Assembly: GCF_033441515.1 (NCBI RefSeq)
Contig: NZ_JAWQJT010000002.1
Span: 434,001 to 498,000, forward strand
Length of the DNA stretch: 64,000 bases
Source of the DNA: Amycolatopsis solani
Lineage (GTDB): Bacteria; Actinomycetota; Actinomycetes; Mycobacteriales; Pseudonocardiaceae
Reading direction: 5' to 3'
The notes under the pieces are model-generated. The model made no database searches and was not told the origin of the DNA. It worked only from the letters and a program-made list of their open reading frames with translations. Shown here piece after piece: positions 16,616 through 24,494 of this stretch (positions are counted from its first letter, which is position 1; each line of letters starts with the position of its first letter). A program made the translations under genes and the position numbers.

Positions 16616-17446
16616 CTACTCCGGCTTGCTCGCGGACAGCGTCCACGACAGGGGGAGCGGGTCGCCGGGCAGGCGCCAGAAGCCCTCGTCGTGCTCGTCG
16701 CGGACCATGGTGCTGAAGCGCTGCCGGCAGTCGACCGGCACCTCGGTGAACGTCCGGACCTGCAGGCCCGCCCCGATCAGCGCGCCCATGATCTCGGGAA
16801 TGGTCCACAGCCAGCTGTACTGCTTGTACGACTCGATGTGCTGGACGTCGTCGTACCCGTCGCCGTAGGTCGCGGAGACCTCATCCTCCAGCGGCCCGCT
16901 CGGCAGCCGTTCCGGGCGGACCCGCAGCTCGCCGTCGACCTCTTCGACCGCGGCGAGGATCGGGTGGATCTCCGCGATGTGGAAGACCCCGCCGGGCTTG
17001 AGGAAGTGCGCCACGACCTTGGCCCACGCGTTGAGGTCCGGCAGGAGGTGGAGCACGCCGTAGTCGGTGTAGACGATGTCGAAGGAGTCGTCGAGCACCT
17101 GGGGCAGGTCGAAGACGTTGGCGTGCACGAAGTTGATTTCGGTGTTCAGCCCGTCGGCCAGTTCCCGGCCGATCTTGAGGGCCTCGTCGGCGAAGTCCAC
17201 GGCCGTGACGTTCGCGCCCAGCCGCGCCCACGAGATCGCGTTCAGCCCGATGTGGCACTGCAGGTGCAGGAAGTCCTTGCCGGAAACGTCCCCGAGCGCG
17301 CCCCGCTCCAGCGAGCGGAGGCTGCTCTTCCCGGCCCGGAACGCATCGAGGTCGTAGTAGGTCGAGTCGAGGTGGGCGAGCGCCCGCCGGTTCCAGCCCT
17401 GCTGGTTGCTCTGCATACGAGTGCGGTCGTCGATGGCGGTGTCCAA
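16616..17446 (-). CDS. Class I SAM-dependent methyltransferase
   Basis: A 276-residue protein with the Rossmann methyltransferase core. Motif I is LHLQCHIGLNAISWARLG, followed by VTAVDF (acidic end of strand 2), YTDYGVLHLL and LKPGGVFHIAE. It belongs to the UbiE/Methyltransf_25-like group common in actinomycetes; the substrate cannot be read from sequence. The start was set at TTG 17446 because GAGAGG lies about six bases upstream; ATG 17416 (ten residues shorter) is the alternative. It converges on the biosynthetic operon and is separated from it by the terminator, so tailoring of that product is possible but unproven. Confidence 0.85.
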   Translation of the reverse strand: MDTAIDDRTRMQSNQQGWNRRALAHLDSTYYDLDAFRAGKSSLRSLERGALGDVSGKDFLHLQCHIGLNAISWARLGANVTAVDFADEALKIGRELADGLNTEINFVHANVFDLPQVLDDSFDIVYTDYGVLHLLPDLNAWAKVVAHFLKPGGVFHIAEIHPILAAVEEVDGELRVRPERLPSGPLEDEVSATYGDGYDDVQHIESYKQYSWLWTIPEIMGALIGAGLQVRTFTEVPVDCRQRFSTMVRDEHDEGFWRLPGDPLPLSWTLSASKPE

Positions 17447-17612
17447 TGGAGGCCTCTCTTCGAAGTGATGGCCGGCGTCAGGATCCGATGGTGTCCCGCC
17501 CCGCTGACTCGACACTGAAGTGCGGCGGTTACGCCCGATCGAGTGATGAACAGGTGATCGAACGTCCGTAATCTTGTGGTGTGGACCGAGACCCGATCTC
17601 CGCGACGCAGCC

Positions 17613-19280
17613 TCAAAGATCCAGCACGACGTCCCCCTGCGGTCGCCCGCAGCAGACAAGAGCCTCGCCCTCCGCCGGCACCTCAAGCGGTTCAGGCTCA
17701 TACGAAACCGTCCCCGACAGCACTGGAGTCACGCACGTGTGGCACACCCCCGTCCGGCAGGACCACCGCGTCGGCACATCGCACGCCTCGGCGAACTCCA
17801 GCAGGTTGGGATACCCCTCGCCCCACGGCACAGTCAGCCCGCTGCGCGCGAAAGTCACCGACGGCCCGGCTCCCGGCGTGCCCGCCGGCGCGTGCGGCGG
17901 AGTCCGGACAACCCCCACCAGGCCCGGGTTGATCGCCGACACTCCGCCGAACAGTTCACTGTGGACACGAGAACCATCGAAGCCCAACGCCAGAAAGGCA
18001 GACCGCATGGCCGTCATGAACGCGTCCGGCCCGCACAAGTACACCGCCGCGTCCGCCGGCAGGTCCAAAGCGGACAGCTCGGCCGCCGTCAGCCGGCCGG
18101 TCTCCGCCGTGAGGAAAACGTGCTCACGACCGCGCGGAAGCCCCGCCAAAAGCCGATGCGCCTCCGCGGCGAACGGCTGCTCCGCGGTCGTCCGGCTCGT
18201 GTGCACCCACCACACCTCGCGGTCCGGATCGCGGGCGGCCAAAGCGTGCAGCATTGCCAGCACCGGCGTCACGCCGATGCCCGCCGACACCAGCACCACC
18301 GGGCGGTCGTCCTCCGTCAGGACGAAGTCACCGCGCGGGCCCGCCACCTCCAGCACCGCGCCCGGGCTCAAGTGGGTCTGGAGGTAGCTGCTCACGACGC
18401 CGTCGCGCTTGACGCTGATGCGGTATTCGCTCTCCGACGGCGCCGCCGACAGCGAATAGCTCCTGACCGGCGCCGGGTCGCCGGCGCCCGGGACGCGCAG
18501 CGTCACGTACTGGCCCGGCTCGGGGCGGGGGAGCGGCTCGTCGGCGGCCAGGTGGATCGACGTCACCGTCGTGCTCTCGGGCACCACACGGGTCACGCGC
18601 AGCGGCCGGAAGCCCCGCGGGGCCGGGGAGGGAGGAGCCGCCGTCAGGAGGTCGCGGAACGAGCCCTGCCAACCTGGGCTGAGCGCCGGGATGTCCAAGG
18701 CCTTGCGCAGCGTGTCCCGGTCGCGGTCCGGCAGGTACAGGAGTGCGTCGATGGCCGCGACGCTCAGCTCGTGGCGGCCGGTGCGGGTGCGGACGATCTC
18801 GTCGCCGGCCTGGACGTGGCCTTCGGTGATGACGCGCAGGTAGAACCCCGGGCGGTGGTGGGCCACCAGCAGGGACGGCATCCGCGGCTCGCCCAGGCGC
18901 ATGCCGACGCGGAAGCACGTCACCCGCGGCTGGGTCACCTCGAACTCCGCTTCGCCGATCCGGTACCGGTCGCCGATGTGCACCTCGTCGTCGGGCAGGC
19001 CCTCGACGGTGAAGTTCTCGCCGAACTGGCCGTCCTCGAGGTCGTCGCGGCCGAGGAAGCGCCGCCAGTGCTCGTACGACTCGCGCTGGTAGACGAGCAC
19101 CGCGCGGTTCTCGCCGCCGTGGCCGCCGAGGTCGCCCTGGCCGTCGCCGTCCACGTTGAGGCGGCGGACCAGCCGTGGTCCCTCGACCGGGTACTTGAAG
19201 ATTCCCGTGTGGACGGTCCGGTCCTGCCAGGCCACGTCCCGCGGCAGCCCGACGTTGAGCGACACCAAACGCGCCATCAT
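17613..19280 (-). CDS. MOSC domain / FAD-NAD(P) reductase / 2Fe-2S ferredoxin fusion protein
   Basis: The protein has 555 residues in three units. Residues 1-215 are a YiiM-like MOSC domain with its C-terminal three-helix segment (GDLGGHGGENRAV, FGENFTVEGL). Residues about 225-440 are a ferredoxin-NADP-reductase-type module with the flavin motif RSYSLS and the nucleotide motif GIGVTPVLAML, ending LCGPDAFM. Residues about 465-555 are a plant-type 2Fe-2S ferredoxin with the cluster motif CxTGVCHTC and a fourth Cys in VCCG. The layout suggests electron transfer from NAD(P)H through flavin and 2Fe-2S, perhaps to a molybdenum-related reduction of N-hydroxylated compounds as known for YiiM-type MOSC proteins (inference). 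The start ATG 19280 has AAGGGG just upstream. The CGNR regulator lies immediately upstream in the same direction. Confidence 0.9.
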   Translation of the reverse strand: MMARLVSLNVGLPRDVAWQDRTVHTGIFKYPVEGPRLVRRLNVDGDGQGDLGGHGGENRAVLVYQRESYEHWRRFLGRDDLEDGQFGENFTVEGLPDDEVHIGDRYRIGEAEFEVTQPRVTCFRVGMRLGEPRMPSLLVAHHRPGFYLRVITEGHVQAGDEIVRTRTGRHELSVAAIDALLYLPDRDRDTLRKALDIPALSPGWQGSFRDLLTAAPPSPAPRGFRPLRVTRVVPESTTVTSIHLAADEPLPRPEPGQYVTLRVPGAGDPAPVRSYSLSAAPSESEYRISVKRDGVVSSYLQTHLSPGAVLEVAGPRGDFVLTEDDRPVVLVSAGIGVTPVLAMLHALAARDPDREVWWVHTSRTTAEQPFAAEAHRLLAGLPRGREHVFLTAETGRLTAAELSALDLPADAAVYLCGPDAFMTAMRSAFLALGFDGSRVHSELFGGVSAINPGLVGVVRTPPHAPAGTPGAGPSVTFARSGLTVPWGEGYPNLLEFAEACDVPTRWSCRTGVCHTCVTPVLSGTVSYEPEPLEVPAEGEALVCCGRPQGDVVLDL

Positions 19281-19288
19281 CGTCCCCT

Positions 19289-19813
19289 TCACTCCGCGGC
19301 CGTACGCGAGCGCTGGTAGTGCCGCCGGGCCTTCATGCGGTTGCCGCAGACCGCCATCGAACACCAGCGGGCGCTGTTGGGCTTGCTGTGGTCGATCAGG
19401 AACAGCCGGCACTCCGGGTTGGCGCACGGGCGCAGCCGGCCGGGGCTCGACTTCGTCAGCGCGTCCCAGGCGAGCACGGCCCGCGCGGCGGCGGACCGGC
19501 CCGGCGGCACGTCGAGCACCCATTCGACGCCGTCGTCGCCGAAAGCCGCCCGGTAGGTGACTTCCGCCACGAACCGCGCGGCCGTCGCGGGGGAGCCGTC
19601 GCCGCGCACGATGTCCTGCAGCGCCGAGCGCGCTTCGAGCAGCGCGCGGTGCTCGTCGCCGGTGGCCGGCTGCCCGTGGGCCGCCAGCCACTCCCGGCCG
19701 GCCACCGCGTCCGCCAGGTCGTCTTCGGCCCGGCCGTCACGCACCGGGGTGCTGTTCAGCAGGTCGAGAAGCAGCGTCTCGTCCGTCGTGGTCACCCTAA
19801 CCGCCAAACTCAT
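19289..19813 (-). CDS. ABATE / CGNR zinc-finger transcriptional regulator
   Basis: A 174-residue protein of the RHA1_ro07135/CGNR family: an N-terminal ABATE-like helical domain (about 1-125) and a C-terminal CGNR zinc finger (about 130-170). The finger holds the Cys ligands of CANPEC and CSMAVCGNRMK. Members are thought to be stress or metabolism regulators. It is eight bases upstream of the MOSC fusion gene on the same strand and divergent from the DUF427 gene, with an inverted repeat between them that could be its operator. Confidence 0.85.
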   Translation of the reverse strand: MSLAVRVTTTDETLLLDLLNSTPVRDGRAEDDLADAVAGREWLAAHGQPATGDEHRALLEARSALQDIVRGDGSPATAARFVAEVTYRAAFGDDGVEWVLDVPPGRSAAARAVLAWDALTKSSPGRLRPCANPECRLFLIDHSKPNSARWCSMAVCGNRMKARRHYQRSRTAAE

Positions 19814-19815
19814 GG

Positions 19816-19857
19816 TTGACAGGTTACACGACCGATGCTTGCATGTCTAACTGTCAA
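19816..19857. promoter_or_regulatory. Inverted repeat between divergent CGNR and DUF427 genes
   Basis: TTGACA at 19816-19821 faces TGTCAA at 19852-19857, with nearby GTTA/TAAC halves extending the dyad. Both arms are also perfect -35 hexamers for outward transcription. It lies in the only gap between two divergent genes, so it is either a paired promoter or the CGNR operator. No convincing -10 boxes were found. Confidence 0.4.
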
Positions 19858-19881
19858 AGTCCTCTAGAAGGGTTAGAAATC

Positions 19882-20757
19882 ATGGGACTGGCTTGGCAGC
19901 AAGGACCGCTGGCCACGCGGGCGGTGGGGCACTTCCTGGTCGGACAACCACTGCCCGAGCGGCTGTTGTTCGCCGAACCGCTGCGGCGGCGGATGCGCGT
20001 GCGGTTCGGCGGGGAGTGGATCGCCGACAGCGAGGACGTCGTCCTCCTGCACGAGCCCGGCCGCTACCCGGTGGCGTACTTCCCGCTGGCCGACGTCCGC
20101 GAAGACGTCCTCGTCGCGGAGAACCGGACGACGACACACCGCGAGCTCGGCGCCACCGGCTGGTACACGGTCCGGGCGGCCGGCACGGAAGCACCGCGCG
20201 CGGCCTGGCGCCACAGCGAGCTGCCCGGCCACGCGGACGCCCTGCGCGACCGCGTCGCCTTCGCCTGGCGGGCGATGGACGCCTTCTTCGAGGAGGACGA
20301 GCGGATCGTCGGGCACGCGGCGGACCCGTACCACCGCATCGACCTCCGCCAGACCTCGCGGCACCTGGTCGTGCGTGACGGCGACCGCGTCGTCGCGGAG
20401 ACCCGGCGCCCGGTCGTGCTCTACGAGTCGGGCTTCGCGCCGCGCTGGTACGTGCCGCGGGAGGACATCGACCTCACGGCGCTGACGCCGGTGGCCGGCG
20501 AGACGTTCTGCCCGTACAAGGGGCTGGCCGGCTACTTCGACATCGGCGACGGCAAACGCGCGGCCTGGTCGTACCCGGAGGCGTGGCCCGAGGTCGCGCG
20601 CGTGTCGGGGTTCGTGTCGTTCGAGCCGGACGTCGTCGACGTGACCCTCGACGGCCGCAAGCTGGCCCTCGAACCGGGGCAGACCGTCACCCCGCACGGC
20701 GTCGACCGGGGCCTGGACCCCGACGAGCTGCGCGCGTTCGCCGAGAAGGGGATCTGA
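19882..20757 (+). CDS. DUF427-family protein, two domains
   Basis: A 291-residue protein with two tandem DUF427 domains (about 30-125 and 150-260). The motif FCPYKGLAGYFDI and the preceding WYVPREDID are typical of this small beta-rich family. Molecular function is not established. ATG 19882 is preceded by AGAAGG. It ends one base before the SDR gene, so the two are probably co-translated. Confidence 0.85.
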   Translation: MGLAWQQGPLATRAVGHFLVGQPLPERLLFAEPLRRRMRVRFGGEWIADSEDVVLLHEPGRYPVAYFPLADVREDVLVAENRTTTHRELGATGWYTVRAAGTEAPRAAWRHSELPGHADALRDRVAFAWRAMDAFFEEDERIVGHAADPYHRIDLRQTSRHLVVRDGDRVVAETRRPVVLYESGFAPRWYVPREDIDLTALTPVAGETFCPYKGLAGYFDIGDGKRAAWSYPEAWPEVARVSGFVSFEPDVVDVTLDGRKLALEPGQTVTPHGVDRGLDPDELRAFAEKGI

Positions 20758-20758
20758 C

Positions 20759-21472
20759 ATGGCTTCACTGACCGGTCGCCGGGTGCTCGTCGTGGGCCGC
20801 GCCGGCGGTATCGCCCGGGCGGTGACCCTGGCGCTGCGGGCGGCCGGGGCCCAGGTCGTGGTGGCCGGGCGCGACGAACCGGCACTGGCCGCCGCGTACG
20901 ACGACCCGGACGTCGAGGCCGAGACCGTCGACCTGACCGACGAACCGTCCGTCGCCGCGCTGGCCGGCCGGCTCGGCCGCGTCGACCACGTCGTCTCGAC
21001 GGCGTCGGCCCGGGCGCGCGGCCCGGTGGGCGAGCTCGGCCACGACGTCGTGCTCAAGTCGTTCGACGTGAAGGTGCTCGGCCCGCTGCTGCTGGCCAAG
21101 CACTTCGCGCCGCACCTGCCCGCGGACGGTTCGTTCCTGTTCTTTTCGGGGTCGTCGGCGCGGAAACCGGCCGCCGGGATGCTCGCTGTCGGCGCGACGA
21201 ACGCCGCGGTGGACGCGCTGACCCGCGGGCTGGCGGTGGAACTGGCGCCGATCCGGGTGAACGCGGTTTCGCCGGGCACGGTCGACACCGGCGCTTACGA
21301 CGGGCTGGGCGAGCGGAAGAAAGCCGAACTGTTCGCCGCCCGTGAGGCAACGAGTCCGGCGCGACGCGTCGGGCGTGCCGACGAGATCGCCGAAGCCGTC
21401 GTTTTCGCGCTGGGCAACACTTTCCTCACCGGCGTCTCGCTGGCCGTGGACGGCGGTGAGCCCCTTGTCTGA
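20759..21472 (+). CDS. Short-chain dehydrogenase/reductase-fold protein without the Tyr-x3-Lys pair
   Basis: A 237-residue Rossmann protein with a modified nucleotide motif (VVGRAGGIARAV) and a C-terminal LAVDGGEPLV typical of FabG-like SDRs. The catalytic Ser is retained (FFSGSSA). The position of the canonical YxxxK reads VGATN, so both Tyr and Lys are lost. It may be a non-catalytic or mechanistically altered SDR. It follows the DUF427 gene directly and overlaps the next gene by 17 bp. Confidence 0.85.
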   Translation: MASLTGRRVLVVGRAGGIARAVTLALRAAGAQVVVAGRDEPALAAAYDDPDVEAETVDLTDEPSVAALAGRLGRVDHVVSTASARARGPVGELGHDVVLKSFDVKVLGPLLLAKHFAPHLPADGSFLFFSGSSARKPAAGMLAVGATNAAVDALTRGLAVELAPIRVNAVSPGTVDTGAYDGLGERKKAELFAAREATSPARRVGRADEIAEAVVFALGNTFLTGVSLAVDGGEPLV

Positions 21473-21896
21473 GCCGGAGTTCCGCCTCGAAGTGCTCACC
21501 CTGCCCGTCGCCGACGTCGATCGGGCGGTGGAGTTCTACACGGCTCGGGCCGGGTTCGGCCTCGACGTCGACTACCGGCCGAACGCCGGGTTCCGCGTGG
21601 TCCAGGTGACCCCGCCCGGATCGGCGGCGTCGATCCAGTTCGGCGTCGGCTTGACCGACGCGGCCCCGGGATCCGCCCGGGCCGGCTACCTCGTGGTGCC
21701 CGACATCGAGGCGGCGCGCGAGCGGCTGGCCGGCCGCGGGGTCCCGGTCGGGCCGCTGCGGCACAAGAAGTCCGCGGACTGGCAGGGTGACTTCGCGCCG
21801 GGCGCCGACCCGGACCGCCGGGACTACGCGAGTTTCTTCGACTTCGCCGACCCGGACGGCAACACGTGGATCGTCCAGGAGCGCGCCGCGCGGTGA
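21456..21896 (+). CDS. Glyoxalase/bleomycin-resistance (VOC) family protein
   Basis: A 146-residue VOC-fold protein: LPVADVDRAVEFYTARAGF at the start of the first beta-alpha-beta unit and FFDFADPDGNTWIVQE at the end of the second are hallmark segments. The substrate is unknown. GTG 21456 overlaps the SDR gene by 17 bp and gives a normal family N-terminus. Third gene of the DUF427-SDR-VOC set. Confidence 0.87.
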   Translation: MSPLSEPEFRLEVLTLPVADVDRAVEFYTARAGFGLDVDYRPNAGFRVVQVTPPGSAASIQFGVGLTDAAPGSARAGYLVVPDIEAARERLAGRGVPVGPLRHKKSADWQGDFAPGADPDRRDYASFFDFADPDGNTWIVQERAAR

Positions 21897-21923
21897 TCCG
21901 CGCGGGCCGCCTATGCTCGGCAC

Positions 21924-22433
21924 GTGCCGCCGCTGGTCGTGACCCTCGCCGTCGACGGATCCGCCCAATCGGCGTGGAACGCCCTGCGGCGCCGGTGGTT
22001 CCCGCCCGAGCGGCTGGTCGTCGACGCGCACCTCACCCTGTTCCACGCGCTCCCGGGCGAGCACCTGGCGGCGGTGCTCGCCGACAGCGCCGAGGTGGCG
22101 GCCGCCGCCGGACCGTTCGAGCTGGCGGTCACCGGCGCCCGGTCGCTCGGGCGGGGCGTCGCGCTCGACGTCGCCGCCGCGCCCCTGCTGCGGCTGCACG
22201 CCGAACTGCGGGCGCGCTGGGCGGACTGGCTCACCCGGCAGGACGCGCAGCCGTTCAAGCCACACGTGACCGTGCAGAACAAGGTGCCCCCGGAGGTCGC
22301 CGCCGAGACGCTGGCGGCGGTGCGCCTCGACCCCGGCCCCCGCACGGCGACCGCGACCGGGCTCGACCTCTGGCACTACGTCGGCGGCCCGTGGGAGCAC
22401 CTCGCCACCGCGCCGCTGGCCGGGCCGCGTTAG
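21924..22433 (+). CDS. 2H phosphoesterase (2'-5' RNA ligase-like)
   Basis: A 169-residue protein with the two HxT motifs that define the 2H phosphoesterase superfamily: AHLTLFH near residue 40 and KPHVTVQNK near residue 113, about 75 residues apart as expected. Family members act on 2'-5' or cyclic phosphodiesters of RNA or nucleotides. It starts at GTG 21924. Its stop codon overlaps the stop of the opposing SRPBCC gene. Confidence 0.83.
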   Translation: MPPLVVTLAVDGSAQSAWNALRRRWFPPERLVVDAHLTLFHALPGEHLAAVLADSAEVAAAAGPFELAVTGARSLGRGVALDVAAAPLLRLHAELRARWADWLTRQDAQPFKPHVTVQNKVPPEVAAETLAAVRLDPGPRTATATGLDLWHYVGGPWEHLATAPLAGPR

Positions 22434-22924
22434 CCGCGCTGAGGCGCGAGGGCGGCGAGTTCCGCCAGGTGGCGCAGCGAGTTCTCGAGGTGGCCGGGGC
22501 CGAACGGCGGGAACGAGATGCCCCGGTCGCGGATGTACTGCGGCACGGCCGACCAGTCGTAGGACAGCGTGACCTCGGTGGCCGACTCGCCGACCGGGGT
22601 CAGGTCGTAGCGCCAGACCCAGCCGCCGAACTCCGGCTCGCCGTCGTCCTTCCAGCCGCCGGTCACCCAGCCGATGGCCCGCGGTGCGTCGAACACCTCG
22701 ACGCGATTGACCACTTGGTAGTCGCCGACCGGACGGCTGCCGTGGAACATGTCCATCCGGAACAGCTGCCCGACCCCGGTCAGCGGCGCCGGGTCGACCG
22801 GCTCGCGCACCCAGCCGGTGCCGTCGATCGCGGCGTGCGCCACCGGATCCGCCAGCACGGCGAACACCCGCTCGGCAGGCACGGTGAGGGTCAGGGTCGC
22901 GCGCACGTTCTCGTGGTCCGGCAT
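22430..22924 (-). CDS. SRPBCC (START-like) lipid-binding-fold protein
   Basis: A 164-residue polyketide-cyclase/START-like protein. The pattern TLTLTVPAERVFAVLADP at the N-terminus and TEVTLSYDWSAVP further on fit the helix-grip fold. The ligand is unknown. ATG 22924 follows an AAAGGAA ribosome-binding site. It is divergent from the sigma-54 gene. Confidence 0.83.
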   Translation of the reverse strand: MPDHENVRATLTLTVPAERVFAVLADPVAHAAIDGTGWVREPVDPAPLTGVGQLFRMDMFHGSRPVGDYQVVNRVEVFDAPRAIGWVTGGWKDDGEPEFGGWVWRYDLTPVGESATEVTLSYDWSAVPQYIRDRGISFPPFGPGHLENSLRHLAELAALAPQRG

Positions 22925-23031
22925 GGTCAGGTTCCTTTCTCGGCGGTCTCTCCCCCCCCCACCACGAACGGGCGGGCCGCCGTTCGACACCGTGCCGCGA
23001 ATTTTTCAGTCGCGGATATGGAAGGCCGGTC

Positions 23032-23047
23032 TGGCCCGATTCTTGCT
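23032..23047 (+). promoter_or_regulatory. Sigma-54 -24/-12 promoter of rpoN
   Basis: TGGCCCGATTCTTGCT matches the sigma-54 consensus TGGCACG-N4-TTGCW at all but one base, with the invariant GG (23033-23034) and GC (23045-23046) separated by exactly 10 bases. Transcription would start near 23058, leaving a 32-nt leader that contains GGGGGAGG before the GTG start. The same element occurs upstream of two other transcription units here, so rpoN appears autoregulated. Short inverted repeats lie just upstream (22965-22986 and 22995-23015). Confidence 0.88.
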
Positions 23048-23089
23048 GAGGAGGCACGACACCCAAGTCGCCTGGTGGGGGAGGTTGAG

Positions 23090-24355
23090 GTGGTGTTTTC
23101 ACTCGAGCTCGGGATGGAGCCGCGGGCCGGTCTGGAGGTGTCGCCGGCGCTTGTGGTGTTCGGCGAGATGCTGATGCTCCCGTACGACGCGATGCGAGCC
23201 GCGATCGAAGACGAGCTGCTGGGCAACACCGCGCTCGAACGGCTGGAGAGCGAATGCCCGGTCTGCGCGGGCCGCTGGCGTTCGCGGTGCCCGGTGTGCG
23301 CGCCGCCCGGCTGCGGCCCCGGTCCCGGCCCGGTCGCTGCCCGGCCTGAGGCCGTCGACACCGAACCCGACACCCACGCCCTGCTGCGGGCCGTGCGGGC
23401 CGAGGTCGGGGCCGCCGAGGTGGCCGTGGCCGAATACCTGGTCGGCAGCCTGGACGAGCACGGGTTCCTCGACCGGTCCTGCGCGCAGGTCGCCACCGAG
23501 CTCGGCGCGCCGGAGGCGGTGGTGGCCCGGGTGGCCGAAGTGATCCGGCGGGTCGGGCCGCCCGGCGTCGGCGCCGGCGGGGTCGCCGAGTGCCTGCTGC
23601 GCCAGCTCGACGCGCTGGACTGCGATCCGGACGACGCGACCGTGCGCCTCGCGCGCGAGGTCGTCGCCGGTCACCTGCCCGCGCTGGCGAAAGGCCACTT
23701 CGCGGCGATCGCCGCGGCGTTGTCGGTGTCCCGTGACGAAGTCCGGCGCGTGCTCGAGTTCGTCAAGGCGCGCCTGCGGCCGTACCCCGCGTTCGACGGC
23801 AACGCCGCGCCCCGCGCCGGTTATGTGGTGCCCGACGTGCTCGTCCGGCCGCACGGGGAAATCTCCGGCGAGTTCGCGGTGACGCTGGTCGAGCCGGCGA
23901 TGAACCGCTTGCGGATCCGGCGGGACGGCGGGCAGCTGCCGCAGGCCCGGTCGTTCCTCGCGCTGCTGCGCGACCGCTGGGAGACACTGCGGCGGGTCGT
24001 CGAACTCGCCGTCGAGCGGCAGAAGGATTTCCTGCGCGACGGCCCGGCCGCGCTGCGGCCGCTGACCCGTGCCGAGGCCGCCGCCGAGCTCGGCCTGCAC
24101 GAGTCCACGGTGAGCCGCGCGGTCGCCGACAAGTTCGTGCTGCTGCCGGACCGGACGATCGTGCCGCTGGCGAAGTTCTTCGGCGTCGCCGGCGGCGTCG
24201 ACGAGGAACTGCGCCGCCTGCTGGCCGCGGCGGACGGCCCGGTGTCGGACCAGCGCCTGGCCGACCAGCTGTGCGCGGCCGGCTACCCGATCGCGCGCCG
24301 CACGGTGGCCAAGCACCGCGCCCGGCTCGGGTTCGCCTCCACCGCGCTGCGCTGA
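23090..24355 (+). CDS. rpoN: RNA polymerase sigma-54 factor (RpoN) with cysteine-rich insert
   Basis: This 421-residue protein aligns by eye along the length of sigma-54. Residues about 5-50 form a region I-like activator-interaction segment, though poor in Gln. A core-binding domain follows (about 85-250; LVGSLDEHGFLD, VGPPGVGAGGVAECLLRQL). Next come YVVPDVLVRPHG, the HTH segment ELGLHESTVSRAVADK, and near the C-terminus the RpoN box ARRTVAKHRA (usual ARRTVAKYRE). Region II is replaced by a cysteine-rich stretch with two CPVC motifs (about residues 58-75), which looks like a small zinc ribbon. Start GTG 23090 (or 23093) follows GGGGGAGG; in the longer upstream frame the -24/-12 promoter would lie inside the coding sequence. 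Sigma-54 directs ATP-dependent transcription from -24/-12 promoters and is generally considered absent from actinobacteria. Confidence 0.93.
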   Translation: MVFSLELGMEPRAGLEVSPALVVFGEMLMLPYDAMRAAIEDELLGNTALERLESECPVCAGRWRSRCPVCAPPGCGPGPGPVAARPEAVDTEPDTHALLRAVRAEVGAAEVAVAEYLVGSLDEHGFLDRSCAQVATELGAPEAVVARVAEVIRRVGPPGVGAGGVAECLLRQLDALDCDPDDATVRLAREVVAGHLPALAKGHFAAIAAALSVSRDEVRRVLEFVKARLRPYPAFDGNAAPRAGYVVPDVLVRPHGEISGEFAVTLVEPAMNRLRIRRDGGQLPQARSFLALLRDRWETLRRVVELAVERQKDFLRDGPAALRPLTRAEAAAELGLHESTVSRAVADKFVLLPDRTIVPLAKFFGVAGGVDEELRRLLAAADGPVSDQRLADQLCAAGYPIARRTVAKHRARLGFASTALR

Positions 24356-24357
24356 CC

Positions 24358-24432
24358 TGAAGGGGACGTTCAGGGCATCTGATGCGCTGAAGGGCGCTTT
24401 GCTGTCATCAGATGCCAGGAACGTCCCCTTCA
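24358..24432. repeat. Long interrupted palindrome between rpoN and the sigma-54 operon
   Basis: A perfect 14-bp outer stem (24358-24371 with 24419-24432, TGAAGGGGACGTTC) and a perfect 10-bp inner stem (24375-24384 with 24406-24415) enclose a 21-nt loop. It starts three bases after the rpoN stop, so it can terminate that transcript. It also ends 35 bp before the next -24/-12 element, where an activator could bind. It resembles the palindromic intergenic elements scattered in actinomycete genomes; copy number was not tested. Confidence 0.75.
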
Positions 24433-24466
24433 GGGCACGCCGGCCGAGCGCTGACCCCACCCGGGC

Positions 24467-24482
24467 TGGCCCGGTTCTTGCA
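24467..24482 (+). promoter_or_regulatory. Sigma-54 -24/-12 promoter of the rightward unknown-gene operon
   Basis: TGGCCCGGTTCTTGCA has GG (24468-24469) and GC (24480-24481) ten bases apart and ends in the consensus TTGCA. It differs from the rpoN promoter only at one spacer base and the final base. The predicted start near 24493 is two bases before GTG 24495, so the first gene may be read as a leaderless message. Confidence 0.88.
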
Positions 24483-24494
24483 ACGTCGGGAGAC

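Noticed and set aside
22949..22961. Run of about nine to ten C bases upstream of rpoN as a possible phase-variation tract
   Set aside because: It lies between two gene starts, not in a promoter spacer or coding frame, and single homopolymers are expected at this GC content.
22995..23015. CCGCGA-N9-TCGCGG upstream of rpoN as a conserved activator-binding site
   Set aside because: No matching dyad was found upstream of the other two -24/-12 promoters, so it is not supported as a shared enhancer.
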